NCBI GenBank assembly: GCA_902771155.1
Contig: CACXVS010000013.1
Coordinates: 1-56,767 of the forward strand
DNA from: an uncultured Prevotellaceae bacterium
GTDB taxonomy: Bacteria; Bacteroidota; Bacteroidia; Bacteroidales; Bacteroidaceae
Length of the DNA: 56,767 nt
Direction of reading: 5' to 3'
In this document: piece after piece, positions 49,071 to 56,767 of the stretch
Position numbering within the stretch: position 1 is the first letter of the stretch
Layout: every line of letters begins with the position of its first letter
The notes under the pieces: model-generated
Told to the model about the DNA's origin: nothing
The model's database searches: none
The model's input: only the letters and a program-made list of their open reading frames with translations
Translations under genes and position numbers: made by a program

Positions 49071-50621
49071 ATGTTAGTAAAGACGTATTGTGCCGAGGTC
49101 ATGGGCCTGGAAGCCACGCCTGTGACCATTGAAGTGAATATGACCAGGGGAATGATGTTCCACCTGTCGGGGTTGGCTGATACTGCCGTCAAGGAGAGTT
49201 ATGACCGCATTCGTGCTGCTATTGCGAACATCGGTCTTAAGCCTCCTACTGCAGATATCACCATCAACCTCAGCCCTGCCGATATCAGGAAGGAGGGCAG
49301 TGGCTACGACTTGCCATTGGCAATCGGACTCCTTGCAGCTCATGGGAAGATCAGCGACACGAAACTCAAAGACTATATGATGATTGGAGAATTGGGGCTC
49401 GATGGAAGTCTGAAACCTGTCAATGGTATCCTTTCCGTCGCCATCCGTGCCAGAAAGGAGAAGTTCAAGGGCCTGTTCGTTCCACGTCAGAATGCCAGAG
49501 AGGCTGCAGTGGTGAACAACCTAGACATCTATGGGGTGGATAACCTTTCGGATGTCATCAATTTCCTCAATGACGAAGAAGATTTCGAACCCACCGTTGT
49601 CGATACCCGTAAGGAATTCTATGAGCAACAATACTCCTACGATCAGGATTTTGCTGATGTAAAAGGACAAGAGGGGGTCAAACGTGCCTTAGAGGTAGCC
49701 GCTGCAGGTGGTCATAACATGATTATGGTAGGACCTCCTGGAAGCGGTAAGTCGATGATGGCCAGGAGGTTGCCAAGCATTCTCCCTCCCCTCTCGTTGG
49801 CAGAGAGCCTGGAGACTACGCAGATCCATTCTGTGGCAGGTAAACTCAAGAGCGGCACATCGCTCATTTCCCAACGACCCTTCAGGAGTCCTCATCATAC
49901 TGTCTCACAGGTAGCCCTCACGGGCGGTACCTCCAAGGCCTTGCCTGGAGAGGTGTCTCTGGCCCATAACGGTGTTCTCTTTCTTGATGAGTTGACAGAG
50001 TTCTCCAAGAGCACCCTCGAAGTACTTCGCCAACCCCTTGAAGACAGGAGGATAACGATCAGTCGGGCAAAATATACCGTAGATTATCCATGCTCGTTCA
50101 TGTTTGTGGCCTCTATGAATCCTTGTCCGTGTGGTTACTATGGTGATCCTACTCACCACTGTACCTGTACCCCAGGACAGATCAGCCGTTATCTCTCCAA
50201 GATCAGTGGTCCGATGCTCGACAGAATCGATATCCATGTCGAGGTGCCGGTAGTGCCTTTCAAACAACTGTCGCAGATGGCGTCAGGAGAGTCGAGTGAG
50301 AAGATTCGTGAGCGAGTTATCAAGGCTCGCAAGATACAAGAGGAGCGCTATAAGGGTACAAAGGGCGTCTATTGTAATGCCCAGATGACGGAACGGATGA
50401 TCCACCAGTTTGCTGAGCCTGACGAGCAGAGCCTCGATATGTTGCGTATTGCGATGGAACGGCTCAGCCTCTCTGCACGAGCCTATAACCGTATTCTGAA
50501 GGTGGCCCGTACGATTGCCGACCTCGAAGGCAGTGAGAAGGTACTGAGCCATCACATCGCTGAAGCCATCGGCTATCGTAGTCTGGATCGTGGCGACTGG
50601 GCAGAAAGGGGAGGGCTATAG
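49071..50621 (+). CDS. comM: YifB family Mg chelatase-like AAA ATPase (ComM)
   Basis: A 516-residue protein with an N-terminal Lon-protease-like domain (about 1-170), an AAA+ Mg-chelatase-like ATPase (Walker A MVGPPGSGKSMMARRL; Walker B GVLFLDELTEF; sensor region MNPCPCGYYGDPTHHCTC) and a C-terminal lid. ComM is a helicase that promotes branch migration during natural transformation. The zinc-like cysteines of the sensor loop are all present. It is convergent with a small TPR gene across a 22-bp repeat. Confidence 0.94.
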   Translation: MLVKTYCAEVMGLEATPVTIEVNMTRGMMFHLSGLADTAVKESYDRIRAAIANIGLKPPTADITINLSPADIRKEGSGYDLPLAIGLLAAHGKISDTKLKDYMMIGELGLDGSLKPVNGILSVAIRARKEKFKGLFVPRQNAREAAVVNNLDIYGVDNLSDVINFLNDEEDFEPTVVDTRKEFYEQQYSYDQDFADVKGQEGVKRALEVAAAGGHNMIMVGPPGSGKSMMARRLPSILPPLSLAESLETTQIHSVAGKLKSGTSLISQRPFRSPHHTVSQVALTGGTSKALPGEVSLAHNGVLFLDELTEFSKSTLEVLRQPLEDRRITISRAKYTVDYPCSFMFVASMNPCPCGYYGDPTHHCTCTPGQISRYLSKISGPMLDRIDIHVEVPVVPFKQLSQMASGESSEKIRERVIKARKIQEERYKGTKGVYCNAQMTERMIHQFAEPDEQSLDMLRIAMERLSLSARAYNRILKVARTIADLEGSEKVLSHHIAEAIGYRSLDRGDWAERGGL

Positions 50622-50648
50622 CTCCTGATCTCCAGTACGACTAGGGAG

Positions 50649-50696
50649 CACTCCAGTGCGTCCTAAGGCGCACTCGAGTGCTTCCGTAAGCGCACT
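50649..50696. repeat. 22-bp tandem repeat between convergent genes
   Basis: Two 22-bp units (50649-50670, 50671-50692) match at 17 of 22 positions, followed by CACT. The unit includes CACTC(C/G)AGTGC, itself palindromic, so several hairpins are possible: AGTGCG/CGCACT and CACTCGAGTG. It may act as a shared terminator for yifB and the TPR gene. Confidence 0.8.
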
Positions 50697-51222
50697 ATTC
50701 CGTCTGTTGCCTCATGCCCTCGAAGAACTTCTGTTGCAGATCTCTGGCAAGCTGGTTCTCGGGATTGAGTTTAAGGGCCTTCTCGTAGTTTTGCATGACG
50801 TCGAGGTAATAGCGCTGGCCGTTCTGGGCTGGGTTCTGTACGATGCGCACCATGTAGAGGAAACCACGAAGGGTGCAAATGTCCGATGGGTCTGATGCCT
50901 TCATCTGTTCCAGTTTCCCGATGGTCTGCTCTGCTTCTGCCAACAGGTTCTCTGTTTGTGGCGCCTGGGGATTCATAACAGAGAAATTAAGACTCTGCAA
51001 AGCCATCTGATACTTGGGCTGGGTACTGTCGGGGAACATGGCGTCGATGCGTTTCATTTCTGCAATACAGTTGAGGAAAGCCTCTGGCGTGGGTGGCTGG
51101 AGTTTGGAGAGCGATTGTCCGATAAGCGCCTCCATACTGGACTGCTGGGCTTGGATACTAACACTTGCCATCATGAAGAAGGCGATGATTAACACACGAA
51201 TTTTAGAAGTTTGAAATGTCAT
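50695..51222 (-). CDS. Small exported TPR-like protein
   Basis: A 175-residue protein with a signal peptide (about 1-26, ending SIQAQ) and helical repeats (LQPPTPEAFLNCIAEMKRI, YYLDVMQNYEKALKLNPENQ) resembling TPR. The start at 51222 overlaps the receptor's last codons by 20 bp; an upstream in-frame ATG (51249) lies deeper in the receptor gene. Function unknown; co-transcribed with the TonB-dependent receptor. Confidence 0.75.
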   Translation of the reverse strand: MTFQTSKIRVLIIAFFMMASVSIQAQQSSMEALIGQSLSKLQPPTPEAFLNCIAEMKRIDAMFPDSTQPKYQMALQSLNFSVMNPQAPQTENLLAEAEQTIGKLEQMKASDPSDICTLRGFLYMVRIVQNPAQNGQRYYLDVMQNYEKALKLNPENQLARDLQQKFFEGMRQQTE

Positions 51223-53305
51223 ATGCTTTGTTATTTTTAAGTGAAACAAAAATGCCGATATAGAAGAAACGATCGCGTGAAGGCACTACGGGCGTACCAT
51301 TGGTGTCGTATCGGAAGATGTTTGTGCGACCGAAAATGTTATTGACCGAGGTGTAGATGATGACCTTCGGACTCAACAGGTAAGTGAGGTTCATGTCCAC
51401 GCTGTTGTAATGTGGTGTGGAGCCAGTAGGGAACTGTCGTCCGCTGGCATACGATTCTGCGAGTCCGATGATGGTTTTGCCAATAGCATATTTGGCTGTC
51501 AGTCGCAGATTGTGTCGCGAGGCAAAGTCTGGTGTGCACTCCTCGGCATAGCCGAGATAGCGTCGCTTGGAGTCGTTGAATGAATAGGAAAGTGTGGTCG
51601 TCAGATTCCTGATGAGCGAATGGTCCTCCATAAAGATGTCAAAACCCTTGCTCGTGCCATAGCCATGAGGCTGGTAGATGCCATTCTCCAGCAATGGGAG
51701 CCTACGGTATTTCTTCCAATAGGGTTCGATGCGGAGAAGCGTGCTTTCCGACTGATACTGCATAGAGAGGATGGCGTGGTCGGCAAGGCTTTGGCTCAGT
51801 GCGTTCTGACTCATTGCCAGATAGTCATCCTCTGGCGTCTGACTATAGCGGCCTGCGATCAAAGACAGTTGCAGATGTCTGTTGGGGATATAGCTGAGCG
51901 TAGCCCTGGGCATCAACAGAAAGCTTGATTCCATAAACTCGGTTCTTGCTGAGAGGTTGAGGAACAGACGGGGGATGATGCGCCACTGGGCATCGACGTG
52001 AGCTGCGAGGATGTTGTAATCGAGTTGATAACTATAGGTCTCGTACCTCATCGTGCTGTTGCGGATGTAATCTTCCACCCCAGACGACAGCTTCAAGGCG
52101 TCGGAATACACCTTGCGGATTTCTGCCTTCAGGTGGATCTCGTTTCTGAAGTTGTGATAGTGGTCGCCAGCCACTTGTGCATCGTCGATGTCGTTGAAGA
52201 CTGTTGAGTTGGCGATACCTGTAAAGAGGGTATAGCCTCGGCCTATTGCTGTTCTGTGAGTAACATTTGCATAGAGATTGTGCTCTTTCAGCGAAAGATT
52301 ACGGAGCGAATTGGTCTCGGGGTCGCTGATACGCTGACCTACCGTTGTCAGGTCGTAGCCCACGTACGACTTCAGTACGCTTGAAGCATTGAACTCCTTT
52401 TTATATTGTGCCTCGCCAGACAGTTTGCGGTAAGGACGACTGAAATCGAACCGTTCTGAAAACAGACGATTGAAAACGCCCATGCTGGTCAAGGCTGCAT
52501 TGAACGACAGACTGCTGTTTTGAAAGGCCTTGGTGCCTCCGATATTCCAGTCCACCAGTGAGGCACTTACGCCAAACTTGTCGCTTGTGGCAGCATCAGT
52601 CGTTTCCATCGGAAGCACAGACGAGAGAGCCTGCCCATATTCACCACTATAGCCGCCTAGTGAGAAGTTGATGCCTTTGAAGAGAAATGGCGAGAAGCGC
52701 CCACGTACGGCAGTGTTTTCAGTATTGGTGCTATATGGTACCAGTACGTGCATCCCATTGACGAACGTCTGGCACTCTTCGCTCTCGCCACCCCGAACAT
52801 ACAGTTTACCGTTCTCACCCACTTTCTGAGTGCCTGGCAATGTCTGCAATGCTGCCACGACGTCGCCACACGAATTGCCCGCCATCACCACGTCGAGAGC
52901 GTCCATCGTCTTGAAGTTCTCGCTTTTGCCAAAACTGAATGAACTGGCTGTTACTACCACTTCGTTGATGGTTGTGGCCCGCTCTCTCATTTGGATGTCA
53001 AGATTGGCCAACTGGTCCACTTCTGTTGTCAGCAGATAGTCCTCATAGCCGATGAAGGTGGCCTTGAGGGTTACTTCGCCTTTGCAGGATGTCGTAAACG
53101 AGAACCTTCCAAGCGAGTCAGCCAGGCATCCGTCAATCGTACCTATTATAAATACGTTGGCACCAGCAAGGGGTTCCTTCCCGTCGCTGACAGTGCCTGA
53201 AAGGCTACGGGTAGGCGAGCTGTGCTCAGGAATGATGATAGTCTGAGCTGTCAGATTTCCAACAGCCATCAGCAGTAAAATGATATGTGCAATACGTTGT
53301 TTCAT
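51203..53305 (-). CDS. TonB-dependent receptor with carboxypeptidase-like domain
   Basis: A 700-residue outer-membrane receptor. Signal peptide about 1-21, carboxypeptidase-like regulatory domain (about 33-115, SLSGTVSDGKEPLAGANVFI), plug domain (about 120-225, NEVVVTASSFSFGKSEN, GKLYVRGGESEE), then the beta-barrel. It is relatively short for the family. I chose the ATG at 53303-53305, which begins a classical signal peptide and sits at the transcription start predicted from the promoter. Four 20-bp direct repeats lie just upstream of its -33 box, so the adjacent LytTR protein probably controls it. Confidence 0.9.
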   Translation of the reverse strand: MKQRIAHIILLLMAVGNLTAQTIIIPEHSSPTRSLSGTVSDGKEPLAGANVFIIGTIDGCLADSLGRFSFTTSCKGEVTLKATFIGYEDYLLTTEVDQLANLDIQMRERATTINEVVVTASSFSFGKSENFKTMDALDVVMAGNSCGDVVAALQTLPGTQKVGENGKLYVRGGESEECQTFVNGMHVLVPYSTNTENTAVRGRFSPFLFKGINFSLGGYSGEYGQALSSVLPMETTDAATSDKFGVSASLVDWNIGGTKAFQNSSLSFNAALTSMGVFNRLFSERFDFSRPYRKLSGEAQYKKEFNASSVLKSYVGYDLTTVGQRISDPETNSLRNLSLKEHNLYANVTHRTAIGRGYTLFTGIANSTVFNDIDDAQVAGDHYHNFRNEIHLKAEIRKVYSDALKLSSGVEDYIRNSTMRYETYSYQLDYNILAAHVDAQWRIIPRLFLNLSARTEFMESSFLLMPRATLSYIPNRHLQLSLIAGRYSQTPEDDYLAMSQNALSQSLADHAILSMQYQSESTLLRIEPYWKKYRRLPLLENGIYQPHGYGTSKGFDIFMEDHSLIRNLTTTLSYSFNDSKRRYLGYAEECTPDFASRHNLRLTAKYAIGKTIIGLAESYASGRQFPTGSTPHYNSVDMNLTYLLSPKVIIYTSVNNIFGRTNIFRYDTNGTPVVPSRDRFFYIGIFVSLKNNKAYDISNF

Positions 53306-53309
53306 GCCG

Positions 53310-53341
53310 CAAAGATACGGCAAGAATCCGATGCCTCCAAA
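53310..53341 (-). promoter_or_regulatory. Promoter of the TonB-dependent receptor, next to the repeat array
   Basis: On the minus strand TTTG (53338-53341), a 20-bp spacer and TATCTTTG (53310-53317). The ATG at 53305 is 5 bp after the -7 box, at the expected +1: a likely leaderless message. Confidence 0.8.
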
Positions 53342-53342
53342 T

Positions 53343-53422
53343 ATCTATGACAGACAGCTAGAACTGCTGACGGAAAGCTAAGGGCTCAGACGAATGACTA
53401 AGATTTCGGACCAATGACTAAG
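53343..53422 (-). promoter_or_regulatory. Array of four 20-bp direct repeats, probable LytTR binding sites
   Basis: Units on the minus strand: 53403-53422, 53383-53402, 53363-53382, 53343-53362. Shared bases are TAG at positions 3-5, T at 9 and GTC at 12-14; units 1 and 2 share CTTAGTCATT. The last unit is one base from the -33 TTTG. The first overlaps the last codons of the LytTR gene. Confidence 0.85.
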
Positions 53423-54242
53423 CGATAAAGGACTTAAGTCGGGGTACATACGAGCGAGATACCGGTATGGTATTCATACATGATCCGAGCGTCAGTTGAT
53501 AGCCGTTGGAGTTACCTTTGGCAGAGGTGATATTATTCACGTTGACCACAAACGAACGGTGGCACTGGAAGATATTCTCGTAGGCTTTCATTTCCTCAAT
53601 CACAGCAGTCAGCGTAGTATGAATCTCCAAGCTTGTTGGCTTGTCATCTTTCAAATAGCAGACAGATACATTATTCTTTTGTGCCTCAATATAAAGCAGA
53701 CTGTTGATGGGGATCGTGAGGTCGTTTCCGCGAACATTGGTATCGTGGATGGTGATTGAAATGTCTTTCTGTTCCTCAGTCGTATTGCTCAGCATTGCTT
53801 CCATTCTCTCTCTCAGACTTCGGTTGTACTCTACACCGATCGACAGCGCAGTTATGATGATACCAATAATCATCGTCCAATACAGGAACAGGAGGAAGAT
53901 GCTGATAGTGATGGGATAATGGAAGAGCAAAGAGAACAGGAGAAAGTTGCAGATGGCGATGAAGAAAATAAGTCCGAGCACATGACACCCTTGATGCCAG
54001 ATGCGCCAAGGCTTGACGAATTGGAGCAGGCGTTTGGAAACTGTCCATCCATAGATCGCATAACAGCACGACGTGACAAGTCCGAATATCGCTGCCACTA
54101 AACATTTGTTTCCGCTATACATGCTGAACCCAAACGGTTGCAGCAGCCAGAACAGGACCCAGATAATAATGCCGTAAGCAATGCTGTCTCTCAGCCAGTG
54201 GCTGCTTTGCTTAAACGGATAGGTTCGTGTAAGGAATGACAT
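53418..54242 (-). CDS. Membrane-anchored LytTR transcriptional regulator
   Basis: A 274-residue one-component regulator. Four transmembrane segments (about 18-38, 47-66, 85-110, 114-135) are followed by a LytTR DNA-binding domain (about 165-270) with the pattern INSLLYIEAQKNNVSVCYLKD and NIFQCHRSFVVNVNNITSAKG. It senses something at the membrane and binds direct repeats about two helical turns apart; the array at 53343-53422 fits. Its own promoter is TACCTTTG (54298-54305), and its leader has the 6-bp hairpin TATGGT-TAT-ACCATA (54274-54288). Confidence 0.9.
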   Translation of the reverse strand: MSFLTRTYPFKQSSHWLRDSIAYGIIIWVLFWLLQPFGFSMYSGNKCLVAAIFGLVTSCCYAIYGWTVSKRLLQFVKPWRIWHQGCHVLGLIFFIAICNFLLFSLLFHYPITISIFLLFLYWTMIIGIIITALSIGVEYNRSLRERMEAMLSNTTEEQKDISITIHDTNVRGNDLTIPINSLLYIEAQKNNVSVCYLKDDKPTSLEIHTTLTAVIEEMKAYENIFQCHRSFVVNVNNITSAKGNSNGYQLTLGSCMNTIPVSRSYVPRLKSFIA

Positions 54243-54297
54243 AACTAAATTCTTCGGTTTCTGCTTTTGGTTTTATGGTTATACCATAGCACGTTTG

Positions 54298-54305
54298 CAA
54301 AGGTA
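54298..54305 (-). promoter_or_regulatory. Predicted -7 element of the LytTR regulator gene
   Basis: TACCTTTG on the minus strand, about 55 bp before the ATG, giving a leader with a short hairpin. The intergenic region to 54533 is A/T-rich, with only the small hairpin TTCTTG-CTGC-CAAGAA (54387-54402) and no gene. Confidence 0.6.
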
Positions 54306-54448
54306 CGAATATTTTCGGAATAGATAAAGTTTTTTAAGAAAAAAGTCAGTATATAATCAAACGTGAAATGAATATGTCAATTAAGATTCTTGCTGCCAAG
54401 AAATCCAAAAAACAAGTAAGTTTTCGTGCATTTTTCAAAAATAACATG

Positions 54449-54456
54449 TATTTTTG
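54449..54456 (+). promoter_or_regulatory. Predicted -7 element of the nitroreductase gene
   Basis: TATTTTTG matches the -7 consensus loosely and lies 77 bp before the ATG, leaving an unusually long leader for this window. Confidence 0.5.
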
Positions 54457-54533
54457 CACCGAAAAAGTAATTCTATATGGAGAATCGTTAGAACAGTAAT
54501 AATATAAAGTAACGTTTAATATAAAAACTGAAC

Positions 54534-55157
54534 ATGAACAAAAGACTTTTATTTGGTGCAACCCTTGCGCTGCTCACACTGACAGGCTGCTACAATGGCA
54601 AACAACAAGAAAAAGAGACCGCATCACCGTCGTTCGACGAAGTATTAACCACTCGCCGCAGTGTTCGCAGCTATGATGCCTCGAAAAAGATTTCAGAGGC
54701 AGAGGTGCGTGAACTGCTACTGGCCACACAAGAGGCTCCATCGTGGGCTAACCAACAGCCAACGAAATACTATGTGGCCATCAGCGAAGATAAAGTAAAA
54801 GCTGTGCAAGACATGGTTGGCGGCAACAAGGAACGCATCAAGGATGCTCCCGTGCTGATTGTGTCAACGTTTGAGCGCGACAAGTCGGGCTTCTTCCAGG
54901 GCAACCAGACCAACGAGGTAGGTAACGGATGGGGAGCCTATGACAACGGGCTTAGCAACTGCTACCTTATTCTGAAAGCAAGGGCTATGGGCTTCGACAC
55001 GCTGATTATGGGTATGCGTGATGCCGATGCCTTGCGCAACCTTTTCAGCATACCTGAAAACGAGACAGTTATGGCTGTTATCTCACTTGGCTACAGAGCC
55101 GGAGAACCCAACCGCCCTGAACGCAGGCCACTTGACGACATTGTGAAATTCTTCTAA
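54534..55157 (+). CDS. Nitroreductase family lipoprotein
   Basis: A 207-residue flavin reductase with a lipoprotein signal (lipobox LTGC, Cys19). The nitroreductase domain shows LTTRRSVRSYD (FMN phosphate binding), QEAPSWANQQPTKYYVAI and MAVISLGYRAGEPNRPERRP. Most nitroreductases are cytoplasmic, so a lipid-anchored, exported form needs FMN outside the cytoplasm. Length otherwise normal. Confidence 0.9.
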   Translation: MNKRLLFGATLALLTLTGCYNGKQQEKETASPSFDEVLTTRRSVRSYDASKKISEAEVRELLLATQEAPSWANQQPTKYYVAISEDKVKAVQDMVGGNKERIKDAPVLIVSTFERDKSGFFQGNQTNEVGNGWGAYDNGLSNCYLILKARAMGFDTLIMGMRDADALRNLFSIPENETVMAVISLGYRAGEPNRPERRPLDDIVKFF

Positions 55158-55375
55158 AGCAGAGTGACGTGCGCAACGGACGAAATACGAAATGCCGTTC
55201 CGATGAAAGTATGCTAACTCACATGGGAACATGTCCCCATGTGAGCACGTATGATGTCTTGCACATTGTTGATGATACTCAACATGCTAAGTGTCATTGC
55301 CAGAGCGAGGGCTGTGGCGGTTGCAGTTTCTTATATCGTCTGAAACTGCAACCAATGACTGCATGGGGTGAATGA
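55158..55375. other. Structured non-coding region with four hairpins
   Basis: Between convergent genes: AACGG/CCGTT (about 55178-55202), the 10-bp stem CTCACATGGG/CCCATGTGAG (55218-55227, 55236-55245), an imperfect TTGTTGA/TCAACAT stem (about 55266-55285), and a perfect 12-bp stem GGTTGCAGTTTC/GAAACTGCAACC (55319-55330, 55342-55353). No T-tract follows, so they are not standard terminators. Could be a small RNA or a 3'-end structure. Confidence 0.65.
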
Positions 55376-55927
55376 TTATTTCCTCAGTTTCCCTTTACTT
55401 TCCAGATAGTAAGTGAATAATTCCCACTGCCCTTCATTCTTCTTGATGTTTGCCTTCACTTCGTCGGTGTCGATGAATTGGAGGGGATAGCAGTCCTGCA
55501 GATAATAGTGCCCCTTGTTAAGGTCAGAAATCTCATCATAATGCAAGACAAGGTCTGTGAATACCCTACTATCCCAATCACCAACGAAACTGCTGACTAT
55601 GAAAAGGTCGTTATCTCCCAAATAGAACTTGATCTCGTGGAAAGGTACCAAACGCTTGTATAGCGGTTCCTCCATATCCTTAAATTTGATTTCGCGGGTG
55701 GTGATATTAAACCATTCAATATCATTTTCGGTGAAAAGGACATCTTGTGCATCACCGATAGAGCGCGTTCCAGACTCATTGACACCACAGGCATAGAGCA
55801 TGGTTTCTGATTCAGGGCACGTCGTAAATGGCTTCTCGGGTTCGTTACTGTCAAGACTGCAAGCAGTCATCGTCATGCCGGCTATGGCTATCGCCATCAT
55901 CCAAGCGAAGGATTTGTAATGTTTCAT
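55376..55927 (-). CDS. Hypothetical lipoprotein
   Basis: A 183-residue predicted lipoprotein (lipobox MTAC, Cys23) with no family I recognise. The mature part is mixed alpha/beta with DWDSRVFTDLVLHYDEI and a charged C-terminus. It lies 69 bp downstream of the partial barrel gene and may be co-transcribed with it. Confidence 0.75.
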   Translation of the reverse strand: MKHYKSFAWMMAIAIAGMTMTACSLDSNEPEKPFTTCPESETMLYACGVNESGTRSIGDAQDVLFTENDIEWFNITTREIKFKDMEEPLYKRLVPFHEIKFYLGDNDLFIVSSFVGDWDSRVFTDLVLHYDEISDLNKGHYYLQDCYPLQFIDTDEVKANIKKNEGQWELFTYYLESKGKLRK

Positions 55928-55996
55928 ATTCTTCGGAGTTTAAAATATTGGTCTCTCTATTTATATAGTCCGTCGGACACAGAAAAGACTGCACGG

Positions 55997-56767
55997 CTAC
56001 CACGTCAATCTGATGCCCAGCGGCAAAGAGAAGGTAAACGGATGCTCTGTGCGGTAGGTCTCAATGTCGCTCTTCATCGGGATATAGTACTGTAGGCTTG
56101 GCTCTACGAAGAAACCGACATGGGGCGTCAAGTGGATTTGCAGACCGAGACCGAAGGTGGTAGACAACTGCCACGGTGCACGGATAGTTGTCTTATCGCT
56201 GGCCTCATACTGACCATTCACATAGAAGTCTGAGTGGAGGGTGGATTGGACGGGTATTTCGGTTGTCAGACCGAAACTACCGTAGATACCCCATCGATTT
56301 CCACCATACATATTATATATACCCTTTATGGGGATGCCAAGATAGTGAATGGTCTGCTGTTCACGGATGGTATTACCATCGGCTCCCATCTCGAAATCTG
56401 AGTTCAGGCGGCTGTAACTGAGACCAGACTCCAGTCCGAAGCGATGATTCAATCTGTACTTCAATGCCAACGACCATGTTACAGGCATCTGATGGTGGCT
56501 CGAACGCAGAATCTTGTCTTCACCAGGGCGGTTGGCATTGCTTAGGGCGATGCGCATGATGGCACTACGAGTCTGGGCACTCACAACATCAGGATTATTG
56601 GCCAGATAGACAGCGTAGTCCGTCCAGTTGTCAATGCTGCTCGGTATGATATAGGTAGGACCTTCTCCAGGCGAATGCTGAACATTCGGATCGATATATG
56701 GCTTATAACTGAACGGTTGGTTATAACGGTTCTGCTCATCGAACTGTCCTGCGTATGCCAGTTCCAA
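55997..56767 (-). CDS. Outer-membrane beta-barrel protein, N-terminus outside the window
   Basis: The 3' 257 codons of a gene cut by the right edge. Alternating aromatic strands (LKYRLNHRFGLESGLSYSRL, GLGLQIHLTPHVGFFVEPSL) and the terminal GIRLTW resemble small PorT/OmpW-like barrels; in related genomes such genes often follow sigma/anti-sigma pairs (from memory, untested). The start of the reading frame at the edge is not a real start codon. Confidence 0.8.
   Translation of the reverse strand: MELAYAGQFDEQNRYNQPFSYKPYIDPNVQHSPGEGPTYIIPSSIDNWTDYAVYLANNPDVVSAQTRSAIMRIALSNANRPGEDKILRSSHHQMPVTWSLALKYRLNHRFGLESGLSYSRLNSDFEMGADGNTIREQQTIHYLGIPIKGIYNMYGGNRWGIYGSFGLTTEIPVQSTLHSDFYVNGQYEASDKTTIRAPWQLSTTFGLGLQIHLTPHVGFFVEPSLQYYIPMKSDIETYRTEHPFTFSLPLGIRLTW

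Noticed and set aside
55169..55375. A 68-codon cysteine-rich frame after the nitroreductase gene
   Set aside because: It covers the stem-loop region; no start signal and its cysteines come from palindromic DNA.

Overview
The window looks like chromosomal DNA from a Bacteroidales bacterium, most likely Prevotellaceae (Prevotella, Segatella or a relative). The evidence is the recurrent Bacteroidetes promoter (-33 TTTG, about 20 bp, -7 TAnnTTTG), weak or absent Shine-Dalgarno sites, many lipoproteins with an SxxC or SSC lipobox, two TonB-dependent receptors, GH97, PL1 and GH105 glycan enzymes, a Bacteroidetes-style large signal peptidase I, and short tandem repeats between genes. No rRNA, CRISPR array, transposase, integrase or prophage gene was recognised. 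The single tRNA is tRNA-Leu(UAA).

Layout. 1-539 is gene-free and full of palindromes and inverted repeats. 540-8272 holds a GH97 glycosidase, an outer-membrane receptor, a LytS/LytT-type two-component pair and a CE2-like esterase. 8280-10573 is an SDR plus acyl/aryl-ligase pair, convergent with a tRNA-dihydrouridine synthase. 11614-14097 carries a DUF2851 gene and dprA, joined by an 8-bp tandem repeat. 14089-18150 (minus) is a pantothenate/CoA operon: panB, panC, panD, coaBC and a DUF2520 Rossmann protein. 18296-21133 has dapB, lepB and a WbqC-like gene. 21121-24283 (minus) is a tightly overlapping five-gene operon: Fur family regulator, HAD hydrolase, hotdog thioesterase, ResB-like and CcsA. 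An AsmA-like gene follows. 26298-31038 (minus) is a polysaccharide O-acetylation cassette (SGNH, MBOAT, two DHHW proteins). A MATE exporter and a DegT aminotransferase lie beyond it.

33640-36357 is the most unusual part. argS is followed by a DUF559 nuclease gene bounded by a 35-bp inverted G/C-rich repeat (33/35 identical), and this gene reads in frame through the right repeat into a complete RNase HI. Next come a 21-bp repeat element, ribD, an in-frame TrmO-PrmC fusion, recX and comF. A divergent pectin pair (PL1 lyase, GH105 hydrolase) follows, then pyrE, an SRPBCC gene, argH and a lipoprotein. After tRNA-Leu come a TPR lipoprotein, a thioredoxin-fold lipoprotein lacking its active-site cysteines, and yifB/comM.

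50695-54242 (minus) is a small regulon: a membrane LytTR regulator, a TonB-dependent receptor and a small TPR protein. Four 20-bp direct repeats sit exactly between the regulator gene and the receptor's -33 box, which is what a LytTR activator array would look like. The window ends with an exported nitroreductase, a structured non-coding stretch, a lipoprotein and a truncated outer-membrane barrel gene.

Family names come from motifs and overall protein resemblance read by eye. No database search was run, so substrates and partners are inference unless stated otherwise.
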